Positions 39,649-48,096 of a DNA stretch of 63,726 nt are shown one piece after another. The notes below the pieces were generated by a model. The model had not been told where the DNA came from, did not search any database, and saw only the letters and a list, made by a program, of their open reading frames with translations. How positions within the stretch are numbered: the first letter of the stretch is position 1; the number at the start of each line of letters is the position of its first letter. A program made the translations under genes and the position numbers. The DNA is from Dyella kyungheensis (GTDB lineage: Bacteria; Pseudomonadota; Gammaproteobacteria; Xanthomonadales; Rhodanobacteraceae): NCBI RefSeq assembly GCF_016905005.1, contig NZ_JADIKC010000013.1, positions 1-63,726 of the forward strand, written 5' to 3'.

Positions 39649-40340
39649 GTTTTAGCTCCCCTAACGACGTGATCGACTGAGTTGTGTAGCCAGGCGTCGT
39701 CCTGGCTTTCTGTAGGCGCGCAGATCCCCGCGGCGCTGTCCGATGGACAGTTCCGAAAGCCCTCACAAATGAGCAGGAAATTACGGGTCCCCCTGCCGCC
39801 TGTCACCGAACTTAGACGCGTCCCTCACGAAAAGTCAACGATTTTCGTAAGTGATGTGTAAGTTTCAATTGAGACAACTGCTTACGCGATTGTCGTCGCG
39901 TGGCAAGACGCTCAAACAGTCGTTTGAACGTCGAAATTTGACCCCGGTCACTCTTTTTCCGGAAGGTTTTTTTCGCAAAAAGATGCGTTTTTTGGCCTAA
40001 AAACAGGGCTGTACGCTTCGCGTAAGAAAACTCCTCACATCGGTGGGGCGGGATCCAGAGGGGCCTCAAAAAAGCCCCGTGCACGGGTGCCCGCTGCCGC
40101 CCAACACGACCGAAATGGGGGGATTGGCGGCCAGTTTTGTGCCGCGCCCCAAAGGCGACCCCTTTGATGCGGCGACTATCCGAAAAGCCCCCAATCGCGT
40201 GCCGCATGCCACCCGATTCGCCAACCTTCACCGCCGTTCGAGCGGTTGTCCTTCCGCCGCGACCCTGCCGTTCGTCCTGGCCGTACCCAGCAATTGGAGG
40301 TGCTAACTTGCCGCACCACCTTTGCCCTCCGGAGCCCGCT
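39649..40340. other. 692-base divergent regulatory region
   Basis: It lies between the large receptor and the M61 peptidase. It contains the receptor's promoter (39809-39838), a 5' leader of about 150 bases, an AT-rich block (39930-40010) with T and A runs, and GGGGC-N9-GCCCC (about 40058-40076) near its middle. Open frames here have no ribosome site or protein-like sequence. The rest shows nothing I recognise. Confidence 0.45.
39809..39838 (-). promoter_or_regulatory. Sigma-70-like promoter for the TonB receptor
   Basis: TTGACT (39833-39838) and TAAGTT (39809-39814) on the minus strand are separated by 18 bases. The start site would be near 39802, giving a leader of about 150 bases. Confidence 0.5.
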
Positions 40341-42293
40341 ATGTCCCGTCGTCCTCTTCTCCGCCCGACCGCGCCTCGCCGGCTGGGTCGCCTCGCCGTG
40401 GCGCTGGCGATGGGACTTGCTGCTACCGCAGCGGGTGCGCAGCAGGCGCGTACGGAGGACGTACCCGCGCCACAGGATGCGAAATACCCGGGCACCGTGA
40501 CGCTTCATGTCGACGCGAGCGACACCACGCAGGGCATTTTCCGCGTGCACGAAAGCCTGCCGGTGAAAGCAGGCGCGCTGACGCTGCTCTACCCGCAATG
40601 GATTCCCGGCGATCATTCGCCGACGGGTCCGATCAATATGCTCGCCGGCCTCAAGGTCACCGCCAACGGCAAGCCGATCGCCTGGAAGCGGGACAAATAC
40701 AATGTGTTCGCCTTTCACCTCGACGTGCCTGAGGGCGTGTCGTCGATCGACGTGGACTTCCAGTACCTCTCCGGCCGCACCGAGAGCGAAGGCTTCGACA
40801 TCACCGACCGCATGATGGACATGGAATGGAGCAAGGTCTCGCTCTATCCCGCGGGCTACTTCACGCGCGGCATCACTTATGCCCCAAGCATGACCCTGCC
40901 GAAGGGCTGGCAGTTGGGCACTGCGCTGGAGACCGCATCGAAGTCGGGCGACACCGTCACCTTCAAGCCGGTCACGTTCAATAACCTGGTCGATTCGCCG
41001 GTCTACGCCGGGCAGTATTTCAAGCGCGTCGATCTGACCTCGCCAGGCGATGCGCCGGTGTATCTCGATGTGTTTGCCGATGCGCCGAAATACCTGGAGA
41101 TGTCGCAGGAGCAGGTGAGGGTGCATCGCGCGCTGGTCACGCAGGCGCTGAAACTGTTCGGCTCGCATCACTACGACCACTACGACTTCCTGTTCTCGCT
41201 CTCCGACCAGATGGGCGGCAACGGCACCGAGCATCACCAGTCCAGCGAGGATGGCCTCGATGCCGACTACTTCACCGCATGGAACGATGCTGCGCCCGAT
41301 CGCGACCTGCTCGCGCACGAGTATGCGCACTCGTGGAACGGCAAGTTCCGCCGTCCTGAAGATCTGTGGACGCCCAACTTCAATGTGCCGATGGGCGATT
41401 CGCTGCTGTGGGTCTACGAAGGCCAGACGCAGTATTGGGGTTACGTGCTCACGGCGCGTTCCGGCATATGGTCGCCGCAGCAATTCCGCGACGCGCTGGC
41501 GATGACCGCCGCCAACTACGAGCGCAACCGCGTGGGCTTCCAGTGGCGCACGCTCGAAGACACCACCAACGATCCCACCATTGCACGTCGCTCCAGCCTG
41601 CCGTTCCGCAGCTGGCAGATGAGTGAGGAGTACTACAGCGGCGGCCAGATGATGTGGCTGGACGTGGATGCCAAGCTGCGTTCGCTCACGCAGGACCGCA
41701 AATCGCTGGACGATTTCGCTAAAGCGTTCTTCGGCGTCGACAACGGCAGCTACGTCACCAAGACCTATACGTTCGACGATGTGGTCGCTGCGCTCAATGG
41801 TGTGGCCCCCTACGACTGGGCGAGCTACCTGAAGGCCTATGTGGACACGCTCAATCCGCCGCTGCAGGACGGTCTCGCCGCCACTGGCTGGAAGCTGGTC
41901 TACACCGATAAGGAAAGCGACTTCGAGGCGCAATACAACAGCCGCTCGCAACCCTCGCGCCACCTGTACAACTTCGCCTGGTCGATCGGCCTGACCATGA
42001 ACGACAAGGGCCAGGTCAACGACGTGCGTTGGAACGGCCCCGCCTTCAAGGCGGGCGTCACCACCGGCGCCACGCTCGTTGCCGTGAATGGCCAGGACTA
42101 TTCGAAGGACGTGCTGAAGGACGCCATTGCTGCCGCCAAGACCAGCAAGGCGCCGATCCAGTTGCTGATGAAATACCAGGGCGCCATCCGCAACGTCGCC
42201 GTGGACTACCACGACGGCCTGCAATACCCGCACCTCGTGCGCATCGACGGCAAGCCCGACTATCTCAGCGAGATCATTGCGCCGCGCAAGTAA
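40341..42293 (+). CDS. M61-family aminopeptidase with PDZ domain
   Basis: A 650-residue exported zinc peptidase. The signal peptide ends AATAAGAQQ. The N-terminal beta domain is residues about 45-200. The M61 catalytic domain has the FLFSLSDQMGGNGTEHHQS exopeptidase-like loop, HEYAHSWNGK (HExxH) and the glutamate in VYEGQTQYWG. A C-terminal PDZ domain (about 550-640; FAWSIGLTMNDKGQVNDVRW) follows. M61 enzymes remove glycine or alanine from peptides, usually in the periplasm. CCGGAG precedes the ATG. Confidence 0.9.
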   Translation: MSRRPLLRPTAPRRLGRLAVALAMGLAATAAGAQQARTEDVPAPQDAKYPGTVTLHVDASDTTQGIFRVHESLPVKAGALTLLYPQWIPGDHSPTGPINMLAGLKVTANGKPIAWKRDKYNVFAFHLDVPEGVSSIDVDFQYLSGRTESEGFDITDRMMDMEWSKVSLYPAGYFTRGITYAPSMTLPKGWQLGTALETASKSGDTVTFKPVTFNNLVDSPVYAGQYFKRVDLTSPGDAPVYLDVFADAPKYLEMSQEQVRVHRALVTQALKLFGSHHYDHYDFLFSLSDQMGGNGTEHHQSSEDGLDADYFTAWNDAAPDRDLLAHEYAHSWNGKFRRPEDLWTPNFNVPMGDSLLWVYEGQTQYWGYVLTARSGIWSPQQFRDALAMTAANYERNRVGFQWRTLEDTTNDPTIARRSSLPFRSWQMSEEYYSGGQMMWLDVDAKLRSLTQDRKSLDDFAKAFFGVDNGSYVTKTYTFDDVVAALNGVAPYDWASYLKAYVDTLNPPLQDGLAATGWKLVYTDKESDFEAQYNSRSQPSRHLYNFAWSIGLTMNDKGQVNDVRWNGPAFKAGVTTGATLVAVNGQDYSKDVLKDAIAAAKTSKAPIQLLMKYQGAIRNVAVDYHDGLQYPHLVRIDGKPDYLSEIIAPRK

Positions 42294-42318
42294 AGGCCCA
42301 GGCGGGAAGAGGGAACGC

Positions 42319-42340
42319 GTCGGCCCGATTTCGGGCCGAC
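42319..42340 (+). terminator. Hairpin after the M61 gene
   Basis: GTCGGCCCGA-TT-TCGGGCCGAC is a perfect 10-bp stem 25 bases after the stop. No T tract follows, so it may need a factor or act only as an RNA end stabiliser. Confidence 0.45.
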
Positions 42341-42353
42341 ATGATCATGAGAG

Positions 42354-42380
42354 TGTCCGTTTTAGACTGCGAAGCGGACA
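42354..42380. repeat. Distant copy of the intergenic palindrome
   Basis: TGTCCGTT, an 11-base centre, AGCGGACA. It is the same family as the copies in the first 5.2 kb and again precedes an orphan secreted gene (42484). This shows the element is dispersed, not limited to one locus. Confidence 0.6.
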
Positions 42381-42483
42381 TCTGCGCAGGATACGTTGAA
42401 GCCCGAACGGCTGAGACGCTGCCCGTGATCGCGACATGTATGCGCGTTAGCGGCGTTCAACGATGGCAATACAGGGGGAGACG

Positions 42484-42858
42484 ATGGGTGTTGTTACGCG
42501 AGGTAGCACGCTTTTGATGTTGGCAGCCGCAGCACTGCTGCCCATTTCGGCGCAGGCCTCTTCGGCAGCGCCAAAACTGAAGTGCGTCACGGGTCCGGTG
42601 GCGAAGCAGTACGGAAAAACGCCATGGCTGGTGTACGGCTGCGAGGATGGAAAATCCGTCCTCATCGTATCCGCGCCTGCAAACAAGGCGGTCCGTTTCA
42701 GCTTCACGTTCATTGCCGACGAAGATGGGTACGCGCTTCATGGCGAAGGCCAGGGCGACAAGAAGGTCACGGATGCCGCCTATCAGGATCTGAATGCCAT
42801 GTCGGAATCCGATATCGCCGCTCTGGTTTCCGAGACCCATAAACCTTCCGGTAGCTAA
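42484..42858 (+). CDS. Secreted protein of unknown function, 124 residues
   Basis: The ATG at 42484 follows GGGGGAG. A signal peptide ends ISAQASS. The mature part has two cysteines (LKCVTG; VYGCED) that could pair, then strands SVLIVSAPANKAVRFSFTFI and a polar helical end. No family is recognised. It is isolated and preceded by the palindrome, like the orphan genes at the left of the window, and the sequence after it is AT-richer than the surroundings. This suggests a small acquired segment. Confidence 0.55.
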   Translation: MGVVTRGSTLLMLAAAALLPISAQASSAAPKLKCVTGPVAKQYGKTPWLVYGCEDGKSVLIVSAPANKAVRFSFTFIADEDGYALHGEGQGDKKVTDAAYQDLNAMSESDIAALVSETHKPSGS

Positions 42859-42959
42859 GCCAGGATCCAGGTGATACCGAGAAGTGGCGTGAATACCTGT
42901 GGTATCTGCACGAATATGGCTATGTTATTAGCGACACCAGTAGTCCGACGCAGGATTAA
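42855..42959 (+). pseudogene. Probable C-terminal remnant of a lost gene
   Basis: A 34-codon frame without its own start reads protein-like sequence (TEKWREYLWYLHEYGYVISD) to a TAA at 42957. Its aromatic-rich helix followed by a short tail is unlike chance translation. The upstream part is gone because the frame is stopped inside the previous gene. The source family is unknown. Confidence 0.35.
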
Positions 42960-43176
42960 CGGCGCGTAGGTATTTACGAAAGCGCAGCCATTATCAGTGC
43001 CCGTTTTGACGAATATGTCTTTGTGGGCCAGCACTAATTAGCTTCGAACAGATTAAATCTCGATTACTTAAGTATATGCTTTGTGTCTATCGAGTCACAG
43101 TTTCTGAATAATGTTATTGCCCGTGTTCAATTCCCGGAGTAATCGTGACTAACCTTCACGAGCAAGGGGTTGTCCG

Positions 43177-43386
43177 ATGGCGACTAGCAAGCTCCGCAGC
43201 AAGGTTCTAATGATGGTCCTTGGCACTCTTACGCTGTTTATGGTGGGAGGAACGGCCATGGTCGCGGCAAGCACGTATCACCCCAGGCCCTTGTCCTGTT
43301 CGCACGGCTGCTTGAATGTGCAGTCATGTGATCGGGCCACATGTGGACCTGTTGCTTGCCTCAATAACTGGTGCGTCCAGATGTAG
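43177..43386 (+). CDS. Six-cysteine secreted peptide precursor, 69 residues
   Basis: The ATG at 43177 follows AAGGGG. Residues about 9-32 are a signal peptide (VLMMVLGTLTLFMVGGTAMV, AAS). The remaining 37 residues contain six cysteines at 41, 45, 51, 56, 61 and 66, spaced CX3CX5CX4CX4CX4C, with few hydrophobic residues. This is the make-up of a disulfide-stabilised secreted peptide. No family is recognised. A terminator and then a thioredoxin-fold gene follow, which could assist its oxidation. The region upstream is AT-rich. Confidence 0.6.
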   Translation: MATSKLRSKVLMMVLGTLTLFMVGGTAMVAASTYHPRPLSCSHGCLNVQSCDRATCGPVACLNNWCVQM

Positions 43387-43432
43387 TTGTAGATTTCTGG
43401 CACCCGGTTGAATCCATTGCAATGAGTGTCGG

Positions 43433-43463
43433 CCCCGCGGCTGTTTGTCAGCCGCGGGGTTTC
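43433..43463 (+). terminator. Intrinsic terminator after the peptide gene
   Basis: CCCCGCGGCTG-TTTGT-CAGCCGCGGGG followed by TTTC is a perfect 11-bp stem 47 bases after the peptide stop. Partial read-through into the next gene is possible because the T tract is short. Confidence 0.6.
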
Positions 43464-43540
43464 AGGTTGTGGCTGCATGGCATGGGCGCGTCATGGATAA
43501 CTGGCGCTGCATTTTCCGATACGGATGCGAGGTGCAGATA

Positions 43541-44092
43541 ATGAATAGGGCCATCCTTTTTCTGTGCGTGCTTTGCACCGCTTTACTTGGTTCAAATGGG
43601 TATCTGCTGTACATCAATCATGACTTGATTCAGCAGCATAAAATCGACCAGGCCATCCAGTTGCCCACACTGGACGCGCCAATCTCGCCCATTGCAGTTC
43701 ATAATGCGCAAGGCGCTGCTCATCCATTGGTGTTCAGTCCCGATGGGACGCACGACCGGCTTCTGCTGGTCCTCAGTCCGGACTGCCCGTATTGCAAGAA
43801 GAACTGGCCCATGTGGGACGCCTTGATCAAGGATCTGGGGCCTGGCGTAGATACCACTTACTTCGACGTGACCGGCAAATTCGACCAGAAGGTTTCGTCG
43901 GAACATCACATTCCCAGCGAGCAACTGGTTACCGCGTCCCTCGATTCGGCGATCATGGCTCGCATCATCGGCACGCCGACGACGATCCTGATTGGGCGCA
44001 ATGGCAAGGTCAGACACGTTTGGCAGGGCGTGCTCGACGGCGACGCTCTTGCCCAGATCGTTGCCATGTCCAAGGCGGACGTCACTGAATAG
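43541..44092 (+). CDS. Membrane-anchored thioredoxin-fold (TlpA-like) protein
   Basis: A 183-residue protein with an N-terminal anchor or signal (residues 5-25) and a periplasmic thioredoxin fold. The active site is SPDCPYCKKNW (C82, C85), and the cis-proline loop is IGTPTTILIGRNG. The CPYC pair is like glutaredoxin and some DsbA/TlpA variants. It may reduce or oxidise cysteines of an exported partner. The six-cysteine peptide gene just upstream is the obvious candidate. GAGGTG precedes the ATG at 43541. Confidence 0.75.
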   Translation: MNRAILFLCVLCTALLGSNGYLLYINHDLIQQHKIDQAIQLPTLDAPISPIAVHNAQGAAHPLVFSPDGTHDRLLLVLSPDCPYCKKNWPMWDALIKDLGPGVDTTYFDVTGKFDQKVSSEHHIPSEQLVTASLDSAIMARIIGTPTTILIGRNGKVRHVWQGVLDGDALAQIVAMSKADVTE

Positions 44093-44242
44093 TCGGCCCG
44101 TTCGACCACGTGAATCGAATCAGCCTTGCGCACGGTCGAAGGATTTGACCATGCCGAGAGCGGCCGCTTCCGGCTACGATCTCGATCGTTGAACGCGCAC
44201 GCGCACGCGTTGCGACCGCGCCGAGCCGAAGCGGGCGTTCTG

Positions 44243-45469
44243 TCAGCAACACTCCGCGACAGCGTCGATGTCGCGACGGCGATCCACCGCCATCGACACC
44301 AACCACAACAACAAGCCACCCAGCGCCAGTCCGCTGCCCACGAAGCCCGGCGATGTCCAGCCGTAGCCGTGCGCTATGGCGAGGCCGCCGAGAAACGGAC
44401 CGAGTGCGTTGGCGGCGTTGAAGGCGGAGTGGTTCAGCGATGCGGCGAGGCCTTGGGCGTCGCCGGCGACATCCATCAATCGCGTCTGCAATACCGTGCC
44501 CAGGGCGCCGCCGATGCCGATCAGGAAGACCGTGCCGCTGAGTGCCCACACGTTGCCTGCCGTGAAAGGAAAGATCGCCAGGACCACCAGGCTCCACAGC
44601 AGCAGGCCGCCGGCCGTACGCATCAGTGCGCGATCGGCAAAAAGGGGAACGATCACGTTGCCCAGGGTCATGCCGATGCCGAACACGCCCATCACCCAGG
44701 GCACGCTGGCCAGCGGCATGTGTGTCACGTGCAGCAGAATGTCGGCGAGATAGGTGTACACGGCGAACATGCCGCCGAAACCGATCGCGCCGATACCCAG
44801 CGTGATCCACACCTGCGAGCGCTTCAGTGCGCCCAGTTCACGCAATGGGCTGGCTTCGGCATCGGCCGGGGTGTTCGGCGCAAACGCGAACACGGCACTC
44901 ATCGTGGCCACGCCAAGCAAGGCGACCAGCGCGAAACTCCAGCGCCATCCCACCACTTGGCCGAGCCAGCTGGCCAGCGGCACGCCGACCACCGTGGCGC
45001 AGGTGAGCCCGAGGAACATCTGGCCCACCGCGCGCGTTCGCCGGTTGGCGGGCACCAGCGAACTGGCGACCAGCGCGCCGACGCCAAAGTACGCGCCGTG
45101 TGGCAGGCCGCTGAGAAAACGAAACAGCAGCATCCAGTGATAGCTGGGGGAGAGCCCGGTCAATCCGTTGAACACGGTGAACATCGCCATCAGCAGCAAC
45201 AGCAGGCGCCGGCGCGGCCATCGCGCGCCGAGCACCGTGATCACCGGCGCACCCACCACCACGCCCAAAGCGTAGGCGCTGATGGCGTGACCGGCGGTGG
45301 GTGCATCGATGCCCAGTCCCTGCGCGAACAGCGGCAGCATGCTCATCGAGGCGAATTCCGTGGTGCCGATGGCAAAGCCACCTACCGCGAGCGCAAGAAT
45401 GACCAGCCCAACATGAGGGGCGCGAACGGGCGACGTGCCCGGATCGAGAACGGGGACGGAAGAGGACAT
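44243..45469 (-). CDS. MFS exporter, AraJ/DHA1-like
   Basis: A 408-residue, 12-helix transporter. It has GGFAIGTTEFASMSMLPLFAQGLG in helix 1, the GARWPRRRLLLLLM loop, and the helix 4-5 region PHGAYFGVGALVASSLVPANRR. These match the arabinose/chloramphenicol-type (AraJ, CmlA-like) sugar and drug exporters. The start at 45469 is the most natural; an ATG at 45514 would add 15 residues. It is convergent with the thioredoxin-fold gene. The substrate is unknown. Confidence 0.82.
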   Translation of the reverse strand: MSSSVPVLDPGTSPVRAPHVGLVILALAVGGFAIGTTEFASMSMLPLFAQGLGIDAPTAGHAISAYALGVVVGAPVITVLGARWPRRRLLLLLMAMFTVFNGLTGLSPSYHWMLLFRFLSGLPHGAYFGVGALVASSLVPANRRTRAVGQMFLGLTCATVVGVPLASWLGQVVGWRWSFALVALLGVATMSAVFAFAPNTPADAEASPLRELGALKRSQVWITLGIGAIGFGGMFAVYTYLADILLHVTHMPLASVPWVMGVFGIGMTLGNVIVPLFADRALMRTAGGLLLWSLVVLAIFPFTAGNVWALSGTVFLIGIGGALGTVLQTRLMDVAGDAQGLAASLNHSAFNAANALGPFLGGLAIAHGYGWTSPGFVGSGLALGGLLLWLVSMAVDRRRDIDAVAECC

Positions 45470-45804
45470 GGGGATGACTCGGGCCGTAGGCGGCGCAGTG
45501 ATGCGTTGCAACATCGAAGAGTAACGGCTATCCCGCTACGTTGCCAGCTTGAGTGCTCGACGCGACGACAGTGCCGGTCGAAACGCGCAACAACCTTTTC
45601 AGGATTCGTCGTGGATGCATTTGCAAGTTGTGTTCGCAAGAACGCGCGATGCATCCCATGAAGCACATCACGTGATCCCGTTGCACCTACGTCCATGCGA
45701 TAGCGGGACCGACAATGTTTGCCTCAAGATAAGCCGTCCCTTGCACACGACGGCCAAGGTCTGCGCGGGATGATGTGCGTGCTACTTCATCAACAGGACG
45801 TGCC
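45470..45804. other. Divergent gap of 335 bases
   Basis: It lies between the MFS exporter and the penicillin-binding-like hydrolase and must hold both promoters. No clear boxes, repeats or protein-like small frames were seen. Confidence 0.35.
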
Positions 45805-47454
45805 ATGAAAAAGCTCTGCGCCGCATTGGGTTTGCTGCTTGCCACCACCTGTGCCGCGACGGATGCGCCGCTGCTTCCGCAACGCGTTGCCGATACGCTG
45901 CAACAGCGCATCGATGCGGGTGAGTATCCCGCCCTGGTCATCGCCGTGGTGGATGGCGACAGCAGCGCGGTGTACACCTACGGCAAGCTCGACCAGGGCA
46001 AGCCACTCGATGGCGATACCGTGTTCGAGATCGGCTCGATCACCAAGACGTTTACCGCGACGCTGCTGGCGCAACAGGTGACCACGGGCAAGCTGCAGCT
46101 CGATCAGCCGGTGGCGACGCTGCTGCCTGGTTTCAGCATTCCGTCCCGTGACGGCAAGGCTGTGACATTGGGCAATCTGGCCATGCAGAACTCCGGCCTG
46201 CCGAGATTGCCATCGAATCTGCGCCCGGCGGACGCCATGGACCCCTATGCGGACTACAGTCCCGCGAAGCTGAAGGCGTTCCTGTCTTCGTACACGTTGC
46301 CGCGCGATCCTGGCGCCCGCTACGAGTACTCCAATCTTGGCGTGGGTCTGTTGGGCTATGCGTTGGGTGTGCATGCCGGCACGAGTTACGAGCAACTGCT
46401 GCAACAACAGGTACTGCAGCCGCTCGGCATGCGCCATAGCTCCACGGTGCAGACCGATGCCATGCACGCCACCATGGCACCGGGGCACGACGCGACCGGC
46501 AAGCCGATGGGCAACTGGCATATCGATGCGCTTGCGGGTGCGGGCAGCCTGGTCAGTTCGGGCAATGACATGTTGCGTTATCTGAAAGCCAACATGGGGC
46601 GGTTGCCGTCGACGCTTTATCCCGCGATGCAGTTCGCGCAGGCGGCTCGAGCCGATGGCCCCACGCCGGCCGAGCGCATCGGCCTGGTATGGATGACGCA
46701 TCACGACGCCGCTGGCGACGTCATCGAACATGGCGGCATGACGGGCGGGTACGCGAGCTATCTCGGTTTCACTGCCGATCGCCGCTACGGCGTGGTGGTG
46801 CTCACCAATGCTGCCATCGCGCCCGAGGACCTGGGCCGCGCGACCCTGCTGGCGGACGCGCCGCTGGCACCCGCGCACAAGCGCATCAGCGTGCCGGAGA
46901 AGGAGCTGGACGACTATGTCGGGAGTTACCAGCTGCATCCCGGCTTCAACATCGCCGTGTTTCACAAAGGCGACCAGCTGATGTCGCAGGGCACGGGGCA
47001 GGACGAGTTTCCGGTCTATGCCAGCGCCAAGGATGAGTTCTTCGCGGCGGTGGCCGATATCAGCCTCAGTTTCAAGCGCGACGAACACGGCAAGGTCACC
47101 AGCGTGGTGGTGCATCAGCATGGCGATCATGTGGCGCCCCGCGTGGGCGCGCATATGCCCGAAGCGAATGACCGGCCGGCGATCACGCTCGACACCGCCA
47201 CCCTTGGCAACTACATCGGCCACTACCAGCTGGCACCGCAGGCCGTGATCGACGTCACGCTCAAGAATGGACAAGCCTTTGTGCAGCTCACTGGCCAGAA
47301 CGCGTTCCCGATCTATGCCAGTGCGCGCGACAAGTTCTTTCTTCGCGTGGTGGACGCGCAGATCGACTTCGAACGCGATAAGGACGGCAAAGTCGTGGCG
47401 CTGGTGCTGCACCAGAATGGCATGGATCAACGAGCGCCGCGCGTCGCAGAGTGA
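45805..47454 (+). CDS. Serine beta-lactamase-like (class C / PBP-type) hydrolase with duplicated C-terminal domain
   Basis: A 549-residue exported hydrolase. The catalytic domain has SxxK in EIGSITKTF (S78, K81), YSN in RYEYSNLG (about 173-175) and HGG in IEHGGMTGG, replacing the KTG of beta-lactamases. After about residue 360 come two copies of a beta domain (LDDYVGSYQLHPGFNIAV... and LGNYIGHYQLAPQAVIDV...), the DUF3471-like repeat common in such esterases and peptidases. It is more likely an esterase or D-peptidase than a drug-resistance enzyme. Confidence 0.82.
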   Translation: MKKLCAALGLLLATTCAATDAPLLPQRVADTLQQRIDAGEYPALVIAVVDGDSSAVYTYGKLDQGKPLDGDTVFEIGSITKTFTATLLAQQVTTGKLQLDQPVATLLPGFSIPSRDGKAVTLGNLAMQNSGLPRLPSNLRPADAMDPYADYSPAKLKAFLSSYTLPRDPGARYEYSNLGVGLLGYALGVHAGTSYEQLLQQQVLQPLGMRHSSTVQTDAMHATMAPGHDATGKPMGNWHIDALAGAGSLVSSGNDMLRYLKANMGRLPSTLYPAMQFAQAARADGPTPAERIGLVWMTHHDAAGDVIEHGGMTGGYASYLGFTADRRYGVVVLTNAAIAPEDLGRATLLADAPLAPAHKRISVPEKELDDYVGSYQLHPGFNIAVFHKGDQLMSQGTGQDEFPVYASAKDEFFAAVADISLSFKRDEHGKVTSVVVHQHGDHVAPRVGAHMPEANDRPAITLDTATLGNYIGHYQLAPQAVIDVTLKNGQAFVQLTGQNAFPIYASARDKFFLRVVDAQIDFERDKDGKVVALVLHQNGMDQRAPRVAE

Positions 47455-47526
47455 ATGCGCACCCGTTGATCGCTGGCCCGGCGCCATGGACGGATCGCTC
47501 GTCGGCGCCGCAACGAGGAGAGGTCG

Positions 47527-48060
47527 ATGGTGCTCAAACGGTTGGCCACTTCGTTGTTGCTCGCCTTGCTGCTGGCGGTGGGCGGCGCCGCCATAGCCAA
47601 GAAGGCGGACCGCTCCGCACCCATTGGCATCGTGGCCAAATCAACGAAAGCCTATGACAGCCCCAGTTCCGTCACCACCTTGAAGGGCAACGTCAGGATC
47701 ACCCAGGGCAGCCTCGTCGTTACAGGGGATGTGGCCACGCTTTACATGGACGAGAACCAGCAGATCGCCCGCGTGGTCGTTACCGGGCGTCCAGCCCATA
47801 TCCAGGAACTGGACGAACAGAATCGACTCATCCAGGGCGATGCGGAAACGCTCGATTACGACAATGTTCACCAGATCGCGGTGCTGACGCGCAACGCCAT
47901 CGTGAAGATTGAGGGACAAGGTGAAGTGCAGGGGGACAAGTTGACCTATGACGTCAACAGCACGGAGCTCAAGGCGGAAAGCACGGCTGACGGTTTTGTC
48001 CACGGCGTCATTTTTCCGAAGCAGCGTGCTCCAGCGAGTGAGGGCGCGCTTCATCCCTGA
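47527..48060 (+). CDS. LptA/OstA-like periplasmic protein, away from the usual lpt operon
   Basis: A 177-residue exported protein. The signal peptide ends GGAAIAKKA. The beta-jellyroll of the OstA/LptA family has SVTTLKGNVRITQGSLVVTGDVATLYMD and AETLDYDNVHQIAVLTRNAIVKI. LptA carries lipopolysaccharide across the periplasm between LptC and LptD. lptC and lptB, its usual neighbours, are absent here, so this may be a second, specialised copy. GAGGAGAGG precedes the ATG. Confidence 0.78.
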   Translation: MVLKRLATSLLLALLLAVGGAAIAKKADRSAPIGIVAKSTKAYDSPSSVTTLKGNVRITQGSLVVTGDVATLYMDENQQIARVVVTGRPAHIQELDEQNRLIQGDAETLDYDNVHQIAVLTRNAIVKIEGQGEVQGDKLTYDVNSTELKAESTADGFVHGVIFPKQRAPASEGALHP

Positions 48061-48096
48061 TGCACGGCATGCGGCGCGCCCAGCTTCGTCGAATCG

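Noticed and set aside
36727-39672. A 981-codon plus-strand open frame opposite the large TonB receptor
   Set aside because: It is an antisense shadow of a high-GC gene: its translation is dominated by V, A, G, H and R without any domain, while the minus strand encodes a complete receptor with signal peptide and terminal phenylalanine.
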